Source: Campylobacteraceae bacterium (GTDB taxonomy: Bacteria > Campylobacterota > Campylobacteria > Campylobacterales > Sulfurovaceae). From it: DNA of 13,056 nucleotides. Positions 7,020-13,056 of the stretch are shown one piece after another; the stretch's first letter is position 1; each line of letters opens with the position of its first letter. A program made the translations under genes and the position numbers. The stretch lies in NCBI GenBank assembly GCA_027083895.1, contig JALWMN010000155.1:1-13056 (forward strand), read 5' to 3'. The notes beneath the pieces were generated by a model. The model saw nothing but the letters and a program-made list of their open reading frames with translations, was not told where the DNA came from and made no database searches.

Positions 7020-8531
7020 TTAATCCTTAATCTTCCAATGAATAAAATTATGTTGCAAACCAATAATAGAAGGCTCAACACCCTCAATTCGTTTACTCAC
7101 TGCAGTTATCGAATTTGGTATATATAAAAAGATGTAAGGGTGATCATTCACAATTAGCTTAAATATCTTTTGATAAATCGCACCAAATTTCTTACTATCT
7201 ATCTCTGACTTTGCTTGAGTAATTAATTTGTCTACCTCACTATTATGGTAGCCTACAAAGTTAAAGCCACCCTTTTTATCGCCATCGCTATGCCAGATAG
7301 AGTAGGCATCTGGTATAAGCCCAAGCGACCACCCAAGCACAACAGCATCAAAATTTCTTGGGAATACTACTGTATTTAAAAATGCTTGCCACTCCATAAC
7401 ACGAATCTTCACCTCTATACCAACTTTTAACAGCTGCTGCTGAATAATTTCAACCGCTTTTACACGTATATCGTTGCCACTATTTGTTGTGATCGTAAAG
7501 CTAAGTGGATGGCTTTTGCTATACCCTAAGCTCTTGAGTATCTCTTTGGCTCGCTCTGGGTTGTACTGTAGTGGCTTTAAATCTTGCGGGTAGGCATTCG
7601 TTCCAGGCATAAATGGACCATAACATGGTCTTCCATGAGAGAAAAAAAGCAGATCAATTAACTCTTGTTTATTGATAGCTAAAGCTATCGCTTCTCTTAC
7701 CCTTGGATTGTTAAAAGGTTTTTTGCGTAAATTAAAACCTAAGTAGGTATATCCATTTGATGGACGTTCAAAAATATTAAAGCTCTCTTTAAACTCACTA
7801 TTGATTTGACGATTTACTTGCAATGGAGAGAGTCCACCAATATCTAACTGCTTTGCCTTTAGCATCAAAAACTCTGTAGCAGCATCGCCAACATAGTGGA
7901 AAATCTGTTTATCTATATTTGGTTTTCCTTCATAATAGCTCCTATTGGCTACTAACTCTATCTTTTTATTCACCTCAAAAGCTTTCGTCATCTTATATGG
8001 TCCTGTACCAATTGCAAATTTATTCAACTTGCTCTGCATTGGATTCTTCTCATCTCTCCATAAATGCTCAGGCAGTATCCCCATCATCCAGATAGAGAGA
8101 GCCTTAAAATAGGGCTTTTTATATGTTACCTTTACTTTATACATACCCAAACTCTCAACACTTAAAACCTCATCAAAATCACTCGAATAGGGAGTCGTTA
8201 TCTTTTTAGACTTTAAAAGATTATAGGTAAAGATAACATCCTTAGAGCTAAACTTCGCTCCATCATGCCAAAGAACATCTCTTCGCAGTTCAAAAATAAG
8301 CGTTTTGTTATCTTCAAAGTGCCAAGACTTTGCTAAATCACCTATAATCTTTGCATCTTTATCAAACTTTACCAATCCATTAAAGATCCAATCTGCAATT
8401 GCACTACTTGCACTATCAGTTGCTAAAAGTGGATTAATCCTATTAGGTGACGATGAAATCGAAGTATGAAACTCAGAAGCAAAGAGTACTACTGAAAAAA
8501 CTAACGTTAAAAAAGATCCAATTTTTAGCAT
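7020..8531 (-). CDS. ABC transporter solute-binding protein, family 5 (peptide/nickel type)
   Basis: This is an exported receptor of the DppA/OppA/NikA family. I choose the ATG at 8531-8529 (503 residues): GGAG sits five bases upstream, and the protein then begins with a normal Sec signal peptide (MLKIGSFLTLVFSVVLFA, cleavage near FA/SE). A reading from a TTG at 8570 adds 13 polar residues in front of the signal and is unlikely. Family features include a mature N-terminus with SSPNRINPLLATDSASS, the early LAKSWHFEDNKTLIFELRR segment, WHDGAKFSSKDVIFTY, GTGPYKM, and the C-terminal-half NNPRVREAIALAINKQELI with FMPGTNAY. There is no lipobox Cys, so it should be free in the periplasm. No permease or ATPase gene for it lies in this window. 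The ligand is unknown: oligopeptide, dipeptide or a metal chelate are possible. Confidence 0.88.
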   Translation of the reverse strand: MLKIGSFLTLVFSVVLFASEFHTSISSSPNRINPLLATDSASSAIADWIFNGLVKFDKDAKIIGDLAKSWHFEDNKTLIFELRRDVLWHDGAKFSSKDVIFTYNLLKSKKITTPYSSDFDEVLSVESLGMYKVKVTYKKPYFKALSIWMMGILPEHLWRDEKNPMQSKLNKFAIGTGPYKMTKAFEVNKKIELVANRSYYEGKPNIDKQIFHYVGDAATEFLMLKAKQLDIGGLSPLQVNRQINSEFKESFNIFERPSNGYTYLGFNLRKKPFNNPRVREAIALAINKQELIDLLFFSHGRPCYGPFMPGTNAYPQDLKPLQYNPERAKEILKSLGYSKSHPLSFTITTNSGNDIRVKAVEIIQQQLLKVGIEVKIRVMEWQAFLNTVVFPRNFDAVVLGWSLGLIPDAYSIWHSDGDKKGGFNFVGYHNSEVDKLITQAKSEIDSKKFGAIYQKIFKLIVNDHPYIFLYIPNSITAVSKRIEGVEPSIIGLQHNFIHWKIKD

Positions 8532-8560
8532 AAAGACTCCATTTTCATTTTTCTTAAAGC

Positions 8561-8566
8561 ATTTTA
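8561..8566 (-). promoter_or_regulatory. Possible -10 box for the solute-binding protein gene
   Basis: On the minus strand GATAAAATG contains TAAAAT (complement of 8561-8566), about 30 bases before the ATG at 8531. T-rich DNA lies upstream, as is common for Campylobacterota housekeeping promoters. Weak evidence. Confidence 0.3.
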
Positions 8567-8655
8567 TCAAAAAAGTATCAAAAAGTAGCAGAAAAAAGAG
8601 TGTTTAAATAACCTATTACCATTACCAAACATTCTAATTACACTTTAATAATACT

Positions 8656-8661
8656 TATAAT
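8656..8661 (+). promoter_or_regulatory. Possible -10 box for sqr
   Basis: A perfect TATAAT lies 41 bases before the sqr start in the 171-base divergent spacer. No convincing -35 box is seen (TTCTAA at 8632-8637 is the best, with an 18-base gap). The ribosome binding site AAGGAAG (about 8693-8699) precedes the ATG at 8703. Confidence 0.45.
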
Positions 8662-8702
8662 ACAATTTAAGCGTATAAAGATTAATTTTATAAAGGAAGA
8701 GT

Positions 8703-10172
8703 ATGGCTAGATTAGTAGTAATGGGTGGAGGTGTTTCTGGACACACCGCTGCTACATTTGCAAAAAAATGGCTTGGAAATGACCATGAAGTTGTAGTAGT
8801 TACACCAAATTCAAATTGGAACTGGATTCCATCTAACATCTGGGTGGGTGTTGGTCAAATGAAAAAAGAGGATGTTGTTTTCCCATTAGCACCAGTATAT
8901 GCAAAAGCTGGAATTGACTATAGACAAGCAAAAGCTGTCTCAATTCACCCAGAAGGTAAAGAGGGAAGCGATAAACCATTTATCACTATTGAGTACACAG
9001 GGCAAGGAAAAGAGGGACAAACTGAAGAGCTTGAATATGATTACCTAATTAATGCAACAGGACCAAAACTAAACTTTGATGCAACACCAGGACTTGGTGA
9101 TGGAAATGGTCAATTAGGACCACATACTGTCTCTGTTTGTACAGCAGACCATGCAGTTCATGCAAGTAGTGAGTTAAAAAAGGTATTTGAAAAAGCAAAA
9201 ACTGAAAAACAAAAAATTGTAGTTGGTACAGGGCATGGTATGTGTACATGCCAAGGTGCAGCATTTGAGTATATCTTTAATATTGAGCATGAGGCTAGAA
9301 AAGCTGGTGTAAGAGATAATCTAGATATTCAGTGGATCTCAAATGAGTCATTCTTAGGAGACTTTGGTATTGGTGGCCTCCATATTAAAAGAGGTGGTTA
9401 TGCAGCAAGCTCAAAACTCTTTGCAGAATCACTCTTTGTTGAGAGAGGAGTTAACTGGACTATAGGTGCCCATGTTAAAAAGGTTGAAGAGGGTAGACTT
9501 GAGTATATCCAGCTAGATGGTACGGAAGGTGAAATGGAGTTTGATTTTGCTATGCTTATTCCACCATTTGCTGGTGTTGGTTTAAAAGCATACGGAAAAG
9601 ATGGAAGTGATATTACAGATACAATCTTTGCACCAAATGGCTTCTTAAAAGTTGATGCAGACTACACCCCAAAACCTTATGAAGAGTGGAAAGCAAGTGA
9701 TTGGCCAAGAACTTACCAAAACCCTACATATAAAAACATCTTTGCTTGTGGTATTGCATTTGCTCCACCACACTTAATCTCTAAACCAATGAGTGCACCT
9801 GATGGTACACCAATCAACCCAACTCCACCAAGAACTGGTATGCCATCTGGTATTATAGGTAAAACTGTTGCAAAATCAATTGTTGATTTAATTAAACATG
9901 GTGAGGGTGCTAAACTTCATGAAGCTTCTATGGCAGAGATGGGTGCAGCATGTGTTGCTTCTGCTGGTAAAGGCTTTAAAGATGGTACAGCTGCAGCTCT
10001 TACTGTTTACCCAGTTGTTCCAGACTTTGAAAAATACCCAGGAATTGGTAGAGATTTAGACTATACATTTGGTGAGATCGGTCTTGCAGGACACTGGATT
10101 AAACATATCCTACACTATATGTTTATCTATAAAGCACAACTTAAGCCAGGTTGGACATTAATTCCAGAATAA
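8703..10172 (+). CDS. sqr: Sulfide:quinone oxidoreductase (FAD-dependent)
   Basis: This is a membrane-associated flavoprotein that oxidises sulfide to sulfane sulfur and reduces the quinone pool. The 489-residue product starts with a dinucleotide fold (GGGVSGHTA at 8-16) and has a second glycine-rich motif, GTGHGMCTC, at 175-183. Three cysteines align with the catalytic set of characterised SQRs: Cys146 in VSVCTADHA, Cys183 in CQGAAFEY and Cys417 in MGAACVASAGKG. Cys181 and Cys349 (NIFACGIAFAPP) are extra. The C-terminal WIKHILHYMFIYKA (465-478) could be the amphipathic membrane anchor. There is no Tat or Sec signal, which argues against the flavocytochrome c sulfide dehydrogenase flavoprotein. 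The cysteines argue against NDH-2. The subtype (III, IV or VI) cannot be fixed by eye. It diverges from the solute-binding protein gene and is followed by a small co-directional gene. Confidence 0.9.
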   Translation: MARLVVMGGGVSGHTAATFAKKWLGNDHEVVVVTPNSNWNWIPSNIWVGVGQMKKEDVVFPLAPVYAKAGIDYRQAKAVSIHPEGKEGSDKPFITIEYTGQGKEGQTEELEYDYLINATGPKLNFDATPGLGDGNGQLGPHTVSVCTADHAVHASSELKKVFEKAKTEKQKIVVGTGHGMCTCQGAAFEYIFNIEHEARKAGVRDNLDIQWISNESFLGDFGIGGLHIKRGGYAASSKLFAESLFVERGVNWTIGAHVKKVEEGRLEYIQLDGTEGEMEFDFAMLIPPFAGVGLKAYGKDGSDITDTIFAPNGFLKVDADYTPKPYEEWKASDWPRTYQNPTYKNIFACGIAFAPPHLISKPMSAPDGTPINPTPPRTGMPSGIIGKTVAKSIVDLIKHGEGAKLHEASMAEMGAACVASAGKGFKDGTAAALTVYPVVPDFEKYPGIGRDLDYTFGEIGLAGHWIKHILHYMFIYKAQLKPGWTLIPE

Positions 10173-10196
10173 TAAAAAAGAAAAAAAGGAGAATAG

Positions 10197-10370
10197 ATGG
10201 CATCTGTAGATCATTCAATCGAAAAACATGTAAAAGCTTATGAACCAAGCTTTGAAACAATGGTTCCAACACCATTTGTAAAGTTTATGAGAACTTGCAT
10301 ACTTTGGCAAATCATTAGATTCATTATTATAAATATTAAAATGCTTTTAGTGGTTAAAAAAAGCCACTAA
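10197..10370 (+). CDS. Small hypothetical protein (57 aa) downstream of sqr, membrane-associated
   Basis: I do not recognise this protein. It has a strong AAAGGAGA ribosome binding site (about 10186-10193) close before the ATG, begins 24 bases after the sqr stop, and ends just before a hairpin-terminator array, so it looks like the last gene of the sqr transcript. Residues 1-32 are polar and contain VPTPFVKFM at 23-31. Residues 33-53 form a hydrophobic stretch (CILWQIIRFIIINIKMLLVV) broken by Arg41 and Lys48, and the end is basic (KKSH). It could be a short transmembrane helix or an amphipathic helix lying on the membrane. An SQR-associated role is inferred from position only. It is too short to exclude chance, but the ribosome binding site, spacing and context favour a real gene. 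Confidence 0.7.
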   Translation: MASVDHSIEKHVKAYEPSFETMVPTPFVKFMRTCILWQIIRFIIINIKMLLVVKKSH

Positions 10371-10374
10371 TCTT

Positions 10375-10396
10375 TACTCCCTTCTTACAGGGAGTA
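10375..10396 (+). promoter_or_regulatory. Hairpin 1 downstream of the sqr unit
   Basis: TACTCCC (10375-10381) and GGGAGTA (10390-10396) form a perfect 7-bp stem with an eight-base loop, five bases after the small gene. No T run follows directly. It may protect the 3' end or pair alternatively with the next hairpin, which shares TACTC/GAGTA arms. Confidence 0.6.
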
Positions 10397-10398
10397 TC

Positions 10399-10425
10399 TA
10401 CTCTTCAATAGAGTAAGTCTTTTTT
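10399..10425 (+). terminator. Hairpin 2 with T run, probable terminator of sqr unit
   Basis: TACTCT (10399-10404) and AGAGTA (10410-10415) form a 6-bp stem with a five-base loop. It is followed after a few bases by a run of six T (10420-10425). The stem is AT-rich and short, but the position and T run fit intrinsic termination of sqr and the small gene. Confidence 0.55.
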
Positions 10426-10460
10426 AAATGTAATAAATGTTATTTTTTAAAAAGACTTAC
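10413..10460 (+). promoter_or_regulatory. Long inverted repeat in the leader of the deformylase-like gene
   Basis: GTAAGTCTTTTT (10413-10424) and AAAAAGACTTAC (10449-10460) are perfect 12-base complements separated by 24 AT-rich bases. The left arm overlaps the right arm of hairpin 2, so the two structures exclude each other. The right arm ends two bases before the AAGGA ribosome binding site (10463-10467) of the next gene. Confidence 0.55.
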
Positions 10461-10474
10461 CCAAGGATCTTTTA

Positions 10475-11308
10475 ATGGTAAAAGAGCTCGTAGTATATCC
10501 TGATGATCGTATTTTACTCTGCAGTGATGTTAGAGACTTCAAAGATGAGAGCCTCCCTAGACTTCTAAATGATATGAAAGAGACTATGGAGGCAAATAAC
10601 TTAACAGCTCTTTCAGCTATACAAGTTGCACATCCGTTTAATATTGTAATTATTAAAAAAGAGAATGGAGAGTATTGGGAACTTATCAACCCGAGAATTC
10701 TTAGCAGAGAAGGCAACTTCATTAGTAAAGAAAAAACATCCTACTACCCTGATATAGAATTAGAGGTTCCAAGATATGAAAAGATTCAACTTCTCTATGA
10801 AGATCGAAATGGTAAGTCACATGGTATAAAAGTTGAAGATAAAGAACTCTCAGCAACAATTCAGAGAAAACTAGACTACCTATCAGGTGGAACACCACTC
10901 GATAAAGTTGATAAAAACTATAGAGAACAAGTACTACAAGCACTTGCTGGAAAAGGGCTAATGCCCTATTCAACTGATGTATGCCCAACTTTTAGCAATA
11001 AAGATTATATAACAAGTTTTTTAGATAAACTCCTATTCTTTATGGGACTCTCGCTTCTAACGCCACTTTTTAAAAAGTTTTTTAATTGGAGTAACGAAAC
11101 AGTTGCAAAAATTTATACTTTTGATAAATTTGGCTATATAGCTACGATTATACTCCTTATAGTCTACTTTATATATGCTCAATATGAGGCGAAAAAGTAT
11201 CGACAGTGTAGCTCATGCCAAATAGGTCACCAAATTGGTATTATGATCAAACGCTTTGTAATTGGGACAGCCATTGCAGTTGGTGCCTACTTTCTCTTAG
11301 GAACTTAG
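10475..11308 (+). CDS. Peptide-deformylase-fold membrane protein with degenerate active site
   Basis: Residues 1 to about 145 follow the peptide deformylase pattern, but the catalytic residues are gone. Motif 1 (GxGLAAxQ) reads LTALSAIQ at 43-50 and keeps only Gln50. Motif 2 (EGCLSxP) reads EKTSYYP at 86-92, so the metal-binding Cys is Thr88. Motif 3 (QHExDHLxG) reads QRKLDYLSG at 130-138, with Arg131, Lys132 and Tyr135 in place of His, Glu and His. Deformylation is therefore very unlikely. The C-terminal part (about 180-277) has three hydrophobic segments near 183-199, 219-236 and 257-275. A CSSCQIGH motif (Cys245, Cys248, His252) sits between the last two. AAGGA precedes the ATG by seven bases. 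The stop lies three bases before the next gene. Its function is unknown; a structural or ligand-sensing role is possible. Confidence 0.8.
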   Translation: MVKELVVYPDDRILLCSDVRDFKDESLPRLLNDMKETMEANNLTALSAIQVAHPFNIVIIKKENGEYWELINPRILSREGNFISKEKTSYYPDIELEVPRYEKIQLLYEDRNGKSHGIKVEDKELSATIQRKLDYLSGGTPLDKVDKNYREQVLQALAGKGLMPYSTDVCPTFSNKDYITSFLDKLLFFMGLSLLTPLFKKFFNWSNETVAKIYTFDKFGYIATIILLIVYFIYAQYEAKKYRQCSSCQIGHQIGIMIKRFVIGTAIAVGAYFLLGT

Positions 11309-11311
11309 TAG

Positions 11312-12688
11312 TTGCAACAATTAGAAGAGCTTTTAAGAAATAATAAAGGTAGAAATTTACTCTTTTTAGGAAAAATATTCAACTTTACCCAAGATGAGTT
11401 AAGTAAATTTTGCTCTAAACTAGGACTTAATGCTATATTTAAATATGAAGGCCAAGATATAGCTTTAACTCTACTTAGCTCAATTTTAACTCCGCTAGAA
11501 GAGCAAATCTCTTATGAGCTTTATGAAAAAAAAGTACCAGAAATTAAATTAGAAGAGTTTGAAAATTTCTATGTAAAATCTCTTAAACCTAACTCTCTTT
11601 TAATGTCTCTAAAGCTCTCAAATAACCAAGAGCGACTAAAGAGGCTCTTAAAGGTAAAAGCTTTTGATGATGAGACATTTTTAAAACTTTTTAATCTCTA
11701 TAATTGGGATAATGAAGGGGTTTTTGATAATGATGATAATCGTGATGTAACAATTAGCTTTATAAAACGATTCTACCCACATTTTAGCCACTTTAACCAT
11801 CACGAAATTATGCACTCCCCTGCAACAATTTTAGAGATAGCATTAACTAGTACAAATCCTGAGGTCCTAAAAGCACTTAGTACAATGCCTAATTTTGCAA
11901 TAAATTCTAGAAAACAAGAGGAGTGGAAGCCAAGAGAACTTAGAGAATTTATCGCAGTAAATCCAAATATTCCAAACGATTTAGTAGATAGTTTTATTAA
12001 CCTAAAACTCTCTAGACTAGATACTCTCTTAGCTCAAAATAGTGCCTTAAACTTAGAGCAACAGAAAAAAATATTAACTAGAGGAAATAAAGAGTCTCTA
12101 CTAAAACTAGCAATCAATCCAAATTTAGATGACTCTATCTTTAAAACCCTATTAGATAAAGATAGAGCTATAGCAAAAGAGCTTTTAGAAAATCAAAAAA
12201 TTACAAAAAAGAGATTAAAAGCTATTGAAGCTAAAGATAAAAACTATCTACACTATTTAGCCAACAATGTAGATATTTTAGAGGTTAAAGATGAACTTTT
12301 ATTCAAAAATGAAGAGCTTGATATTGCTCTAGCTTCTAATAAAGCTTTAAATAGCAGTGATTTAGAGGCTTTATATAAAAAGTATGGCTCTAAGGTAGTA
12401 GATAATTTATGCAAAAATCCAAATTTAAGCAGCAAGTTAATTAGTAAATTTTATAAAAATGCTACAAATGAGCAAAAGCTATATATTGCTTCAAATCCAA
12501 ATACCCCTCAAGAGATTTTAGATGAGCTTTTTCATTTAGATAATAAAGAGATAAATAGATATTTAGCCCTAAATCCATCACTTAAAGATGAGTATCTTGA
12601 CTACTTTAAGCTCGATAACGAGCTTCTTAGAATCATGAGCAATAACCAAAAATTTCTACAAAAAGTCTCGAAAAAAGAGTATATTTAA
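11312..12688 (+). CDS. LRV-like helical-repeat protein (TTG start)
   Basis: This is a 458-residue soluble protein of unknown function. From about residue 213 to 455 it is a solenoid of about ten units of 24-26 residues, each with a conserved Asn, often Asn-Pro: N217, N243, N269, N294, N319, N343, N369, N395, N421 and N445. Units such as LAINPNLDDSIFKTLL, IASNPNTPQEILDEL and LALNPSLKDEYLDYF match the leucine-rich-variant (LRV) consensus. Residues 1-165 are helical and charged, with an acidic patch (DNDDNRD at 139-145) and a His-rich HFSHFNHHEIMH at 157-168. I see no Cys cluster like the N-terminal 4Fe-4S of Azotobacter LRV protein and no signal peptide. TTG is the only sensible start: AGGA lies nine bases upstream and the previous stop ends at 11308. 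It probably acts as a protein-binding scaffold for its neighbours. Confidence 0.82.
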   Translation: MQQLEELLRNNKGRNLLFLGKIFNFTQDELSKFCSKLGLNAIFKYEGQDIALTLLSSILTPLEEQISYELYEKKVPEIKLEEFENFYVKSLKPNSLLMSLKLSNNQERLKRLLKVKAFDDETFLKLFNLYNWDNEGVFDNDDNRDVTISFIKRFYPHFSHFNHHEIMHSPATILEIALTSTNPEVLKALSTMPNFAINSRKQEEWKPRELREFIAVNPNIPNDLVDSFINLKLSRLDTLLAQNSALNLEQQKKILTRGNKESLLKLAINPNLDDSIFKTLLDKDRAIAKELLENQKITKKRLKAIEAKDKNYLHYLANNVDILEVKDELLFKNEELDIALASNKALNSSDLEALYKKYGSKVVDNLCKNPNLSSKLISKFYKNATNEQKLYIASNPNTPQEILDELFHLDNKEINRYLALNPSLKDEYLDYFKLDNELLRIMSNNQKFLQKVSKKEYI

Positions 12689-12736
12689 ATAGAGTTTAAT
12701 TGATAACTGATATAGTGTAACCGTTAAGCAAAAAGT

Positions 12737-12742
12737 TATAAT
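12737..12742 (+). promoter_or_regulatory. Possible -10 box upstream of the AAA+ ATPase gene
   Basis: A perfect TATAAT lies 27 bases before the ATPase start, in the 81-base gap after the repeat-protein gene. TTGATA at 12700-12705 is too far upstream to be its -35. The ATPase could have its own promoter besides read-through. Confidence 0.35.
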
Positions 12743-12769
12743 CCACTTAAGCTTTTCCAAAGGAAAACA

Positions 12770-13056
12770 ATGAAAGCAAAAGAGTTAAAAGAGTCTTTAG
12801 CTAAATTAATAGATGCAAAACTTCCCACCTTTATTTGGGGAAGTCCTGGTATTGGAAAGTCATCTATTGTAAAACAGATTGCAAAAGAGAAAAATTTAGA
12901 ATTTATCGATTTAAGGCTCTCTTTGCTTGACCCAACAGACCTTAAAGGTATTCCATTTTTTGATAATAAAAATAACGAAGCTGTGTGGGCGCAGCCAAAC
13001 TTTTTACCAAAAGAGCCAAAAAGCCTTGGAATTTTGTTTTTAGATGAAATAAATAC
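12770..13056 (+). CDS. MoxR-type AAA+ ATPase, N-terminal part (cut by window edge)
   Basis: This is a P-loop ATPase of the MoxR/AAA_5 kind, probably a chaperone-like remodelling enzyme. Ninety-five complete codons are visible. Walker A is GSPGIGKSS at 24-32 and Walker B is LFLDEIN at 89-95. Between them, DLRLSLLDPTDLKGIPFF at 47-64 followed by AVWAQPNFLP is typical of MoxR-like proteins that travel with VWA-domain partners (family knowledge). AAAGGA at 12759-12764 lies five bases before the ATG. The gene runs beyond base 13056, so the sensor and lid regions cannot be judged. It follows the repeat protein in the same direction. A VWA or DUF2201-type gene would be expected next but is not in view. 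Confidence 0.9.
   Translation, partial: MKAKELKESLAKLIDAKLPTFIWGSPGIGKSSIVKQIAKEKNLEFIDLRLSLLDPTDLKGIPFFDNKNNEAVWAQPNFLPKEPKSLGILFLDEIN

Noticed and set aside
8532..8570. Extension of the solute-binding protein to a TTG start
   Set aside because: It would put 13 polar residues before a normal signal peptide. GGAG is well placed for the ATG at 8531.
8703..10172. Type II NADH dehydrogenase or flavocytochrome c sulfide dehydrogenase flavoprotein
   Set aside because: The three SQR-type cysteines are present and there is no export signal.
10475..11308. Active peptide deformylase (def)
   Set aside because: The motif positions carry Thr, Arg, Lys and Tyr where Cys, His, Glu and His are required, and a membrane domain is appended.

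Overview
The window reads as chromosomal DNA of a low-GC, sulfur-oxidising member of the Campylobacterota (Sulfurimonas/Sulfurovum-like; the genus cannot be fixed from the sequence alone). Three things suggest this. The four-subunit pyruvate:acceptor oxidoreductase has the gamma-delta-alpha-beta gene order known from Helicobacter pylori. There is a sulfide:quinone oxidoreductase. The intergenic DNA is AT-rich, with TATAAT-like -10 boxes and weak or absent -35 boxes. I saw no tRNA, rRNA, CRISPR array, transposase or prophage gene, and no gene-free stretch longer than about 175 bases.

Left part (1-8531, all minus strand, so transcription runs right to left): an exported family-5 solute-binding protein, a HAD phosphatase of the phosphoglycolate phosphatase type, porCDAB, then a TRAP transporter dctP-dctQ-dctM whose last gene runs off the left edge. 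The binding protein resembles 2-oxoacid/lactate-type TRAP receptors and lies directly downstream of the por genes. I therefore read the region as uptake of pyruvate or a related acid coupled to its interconversion with acetyl-CoA. In an autotroph the same oxidoreductase can also run in the carboxylating direction next to the reductive TCA cycle. Regulatory DNA here includes an FNR/CRP-like box placed well for class II activation of dctP, a nested palindrome in front of porC, a stem-loop between dctP and dctQ, and two clusters of a degenerate 7-base repeat.

Middle part (8703-10425, plus strand): an sqr gene diverges from the binding-protein gene. It is followed 24 bases later by an uncatalogued 57-codon gene with a good ribosome binding site, then tandem hairpins ending in a T run.

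Right part (10475-13056, plus strand) is the least familiar. It starts with a deformylase-fold protein that has lost all three metal ligands and the catalytic Glu and carries a C-terminal membrane domain with a CxxC motif. Three bases later comes a 458-residue protein built largely of about ten 24-26-residue LRV-like helical repeats, started at TTG. After 81 bases comes the N-terminal part of a MoxR-type AAA+ ATPase, cut by the window edge. This trio, a membrane pseudoenzyme plus a repeat scaffold plus an AAA+ ATPase, is the best candidate here for an undescribed system.
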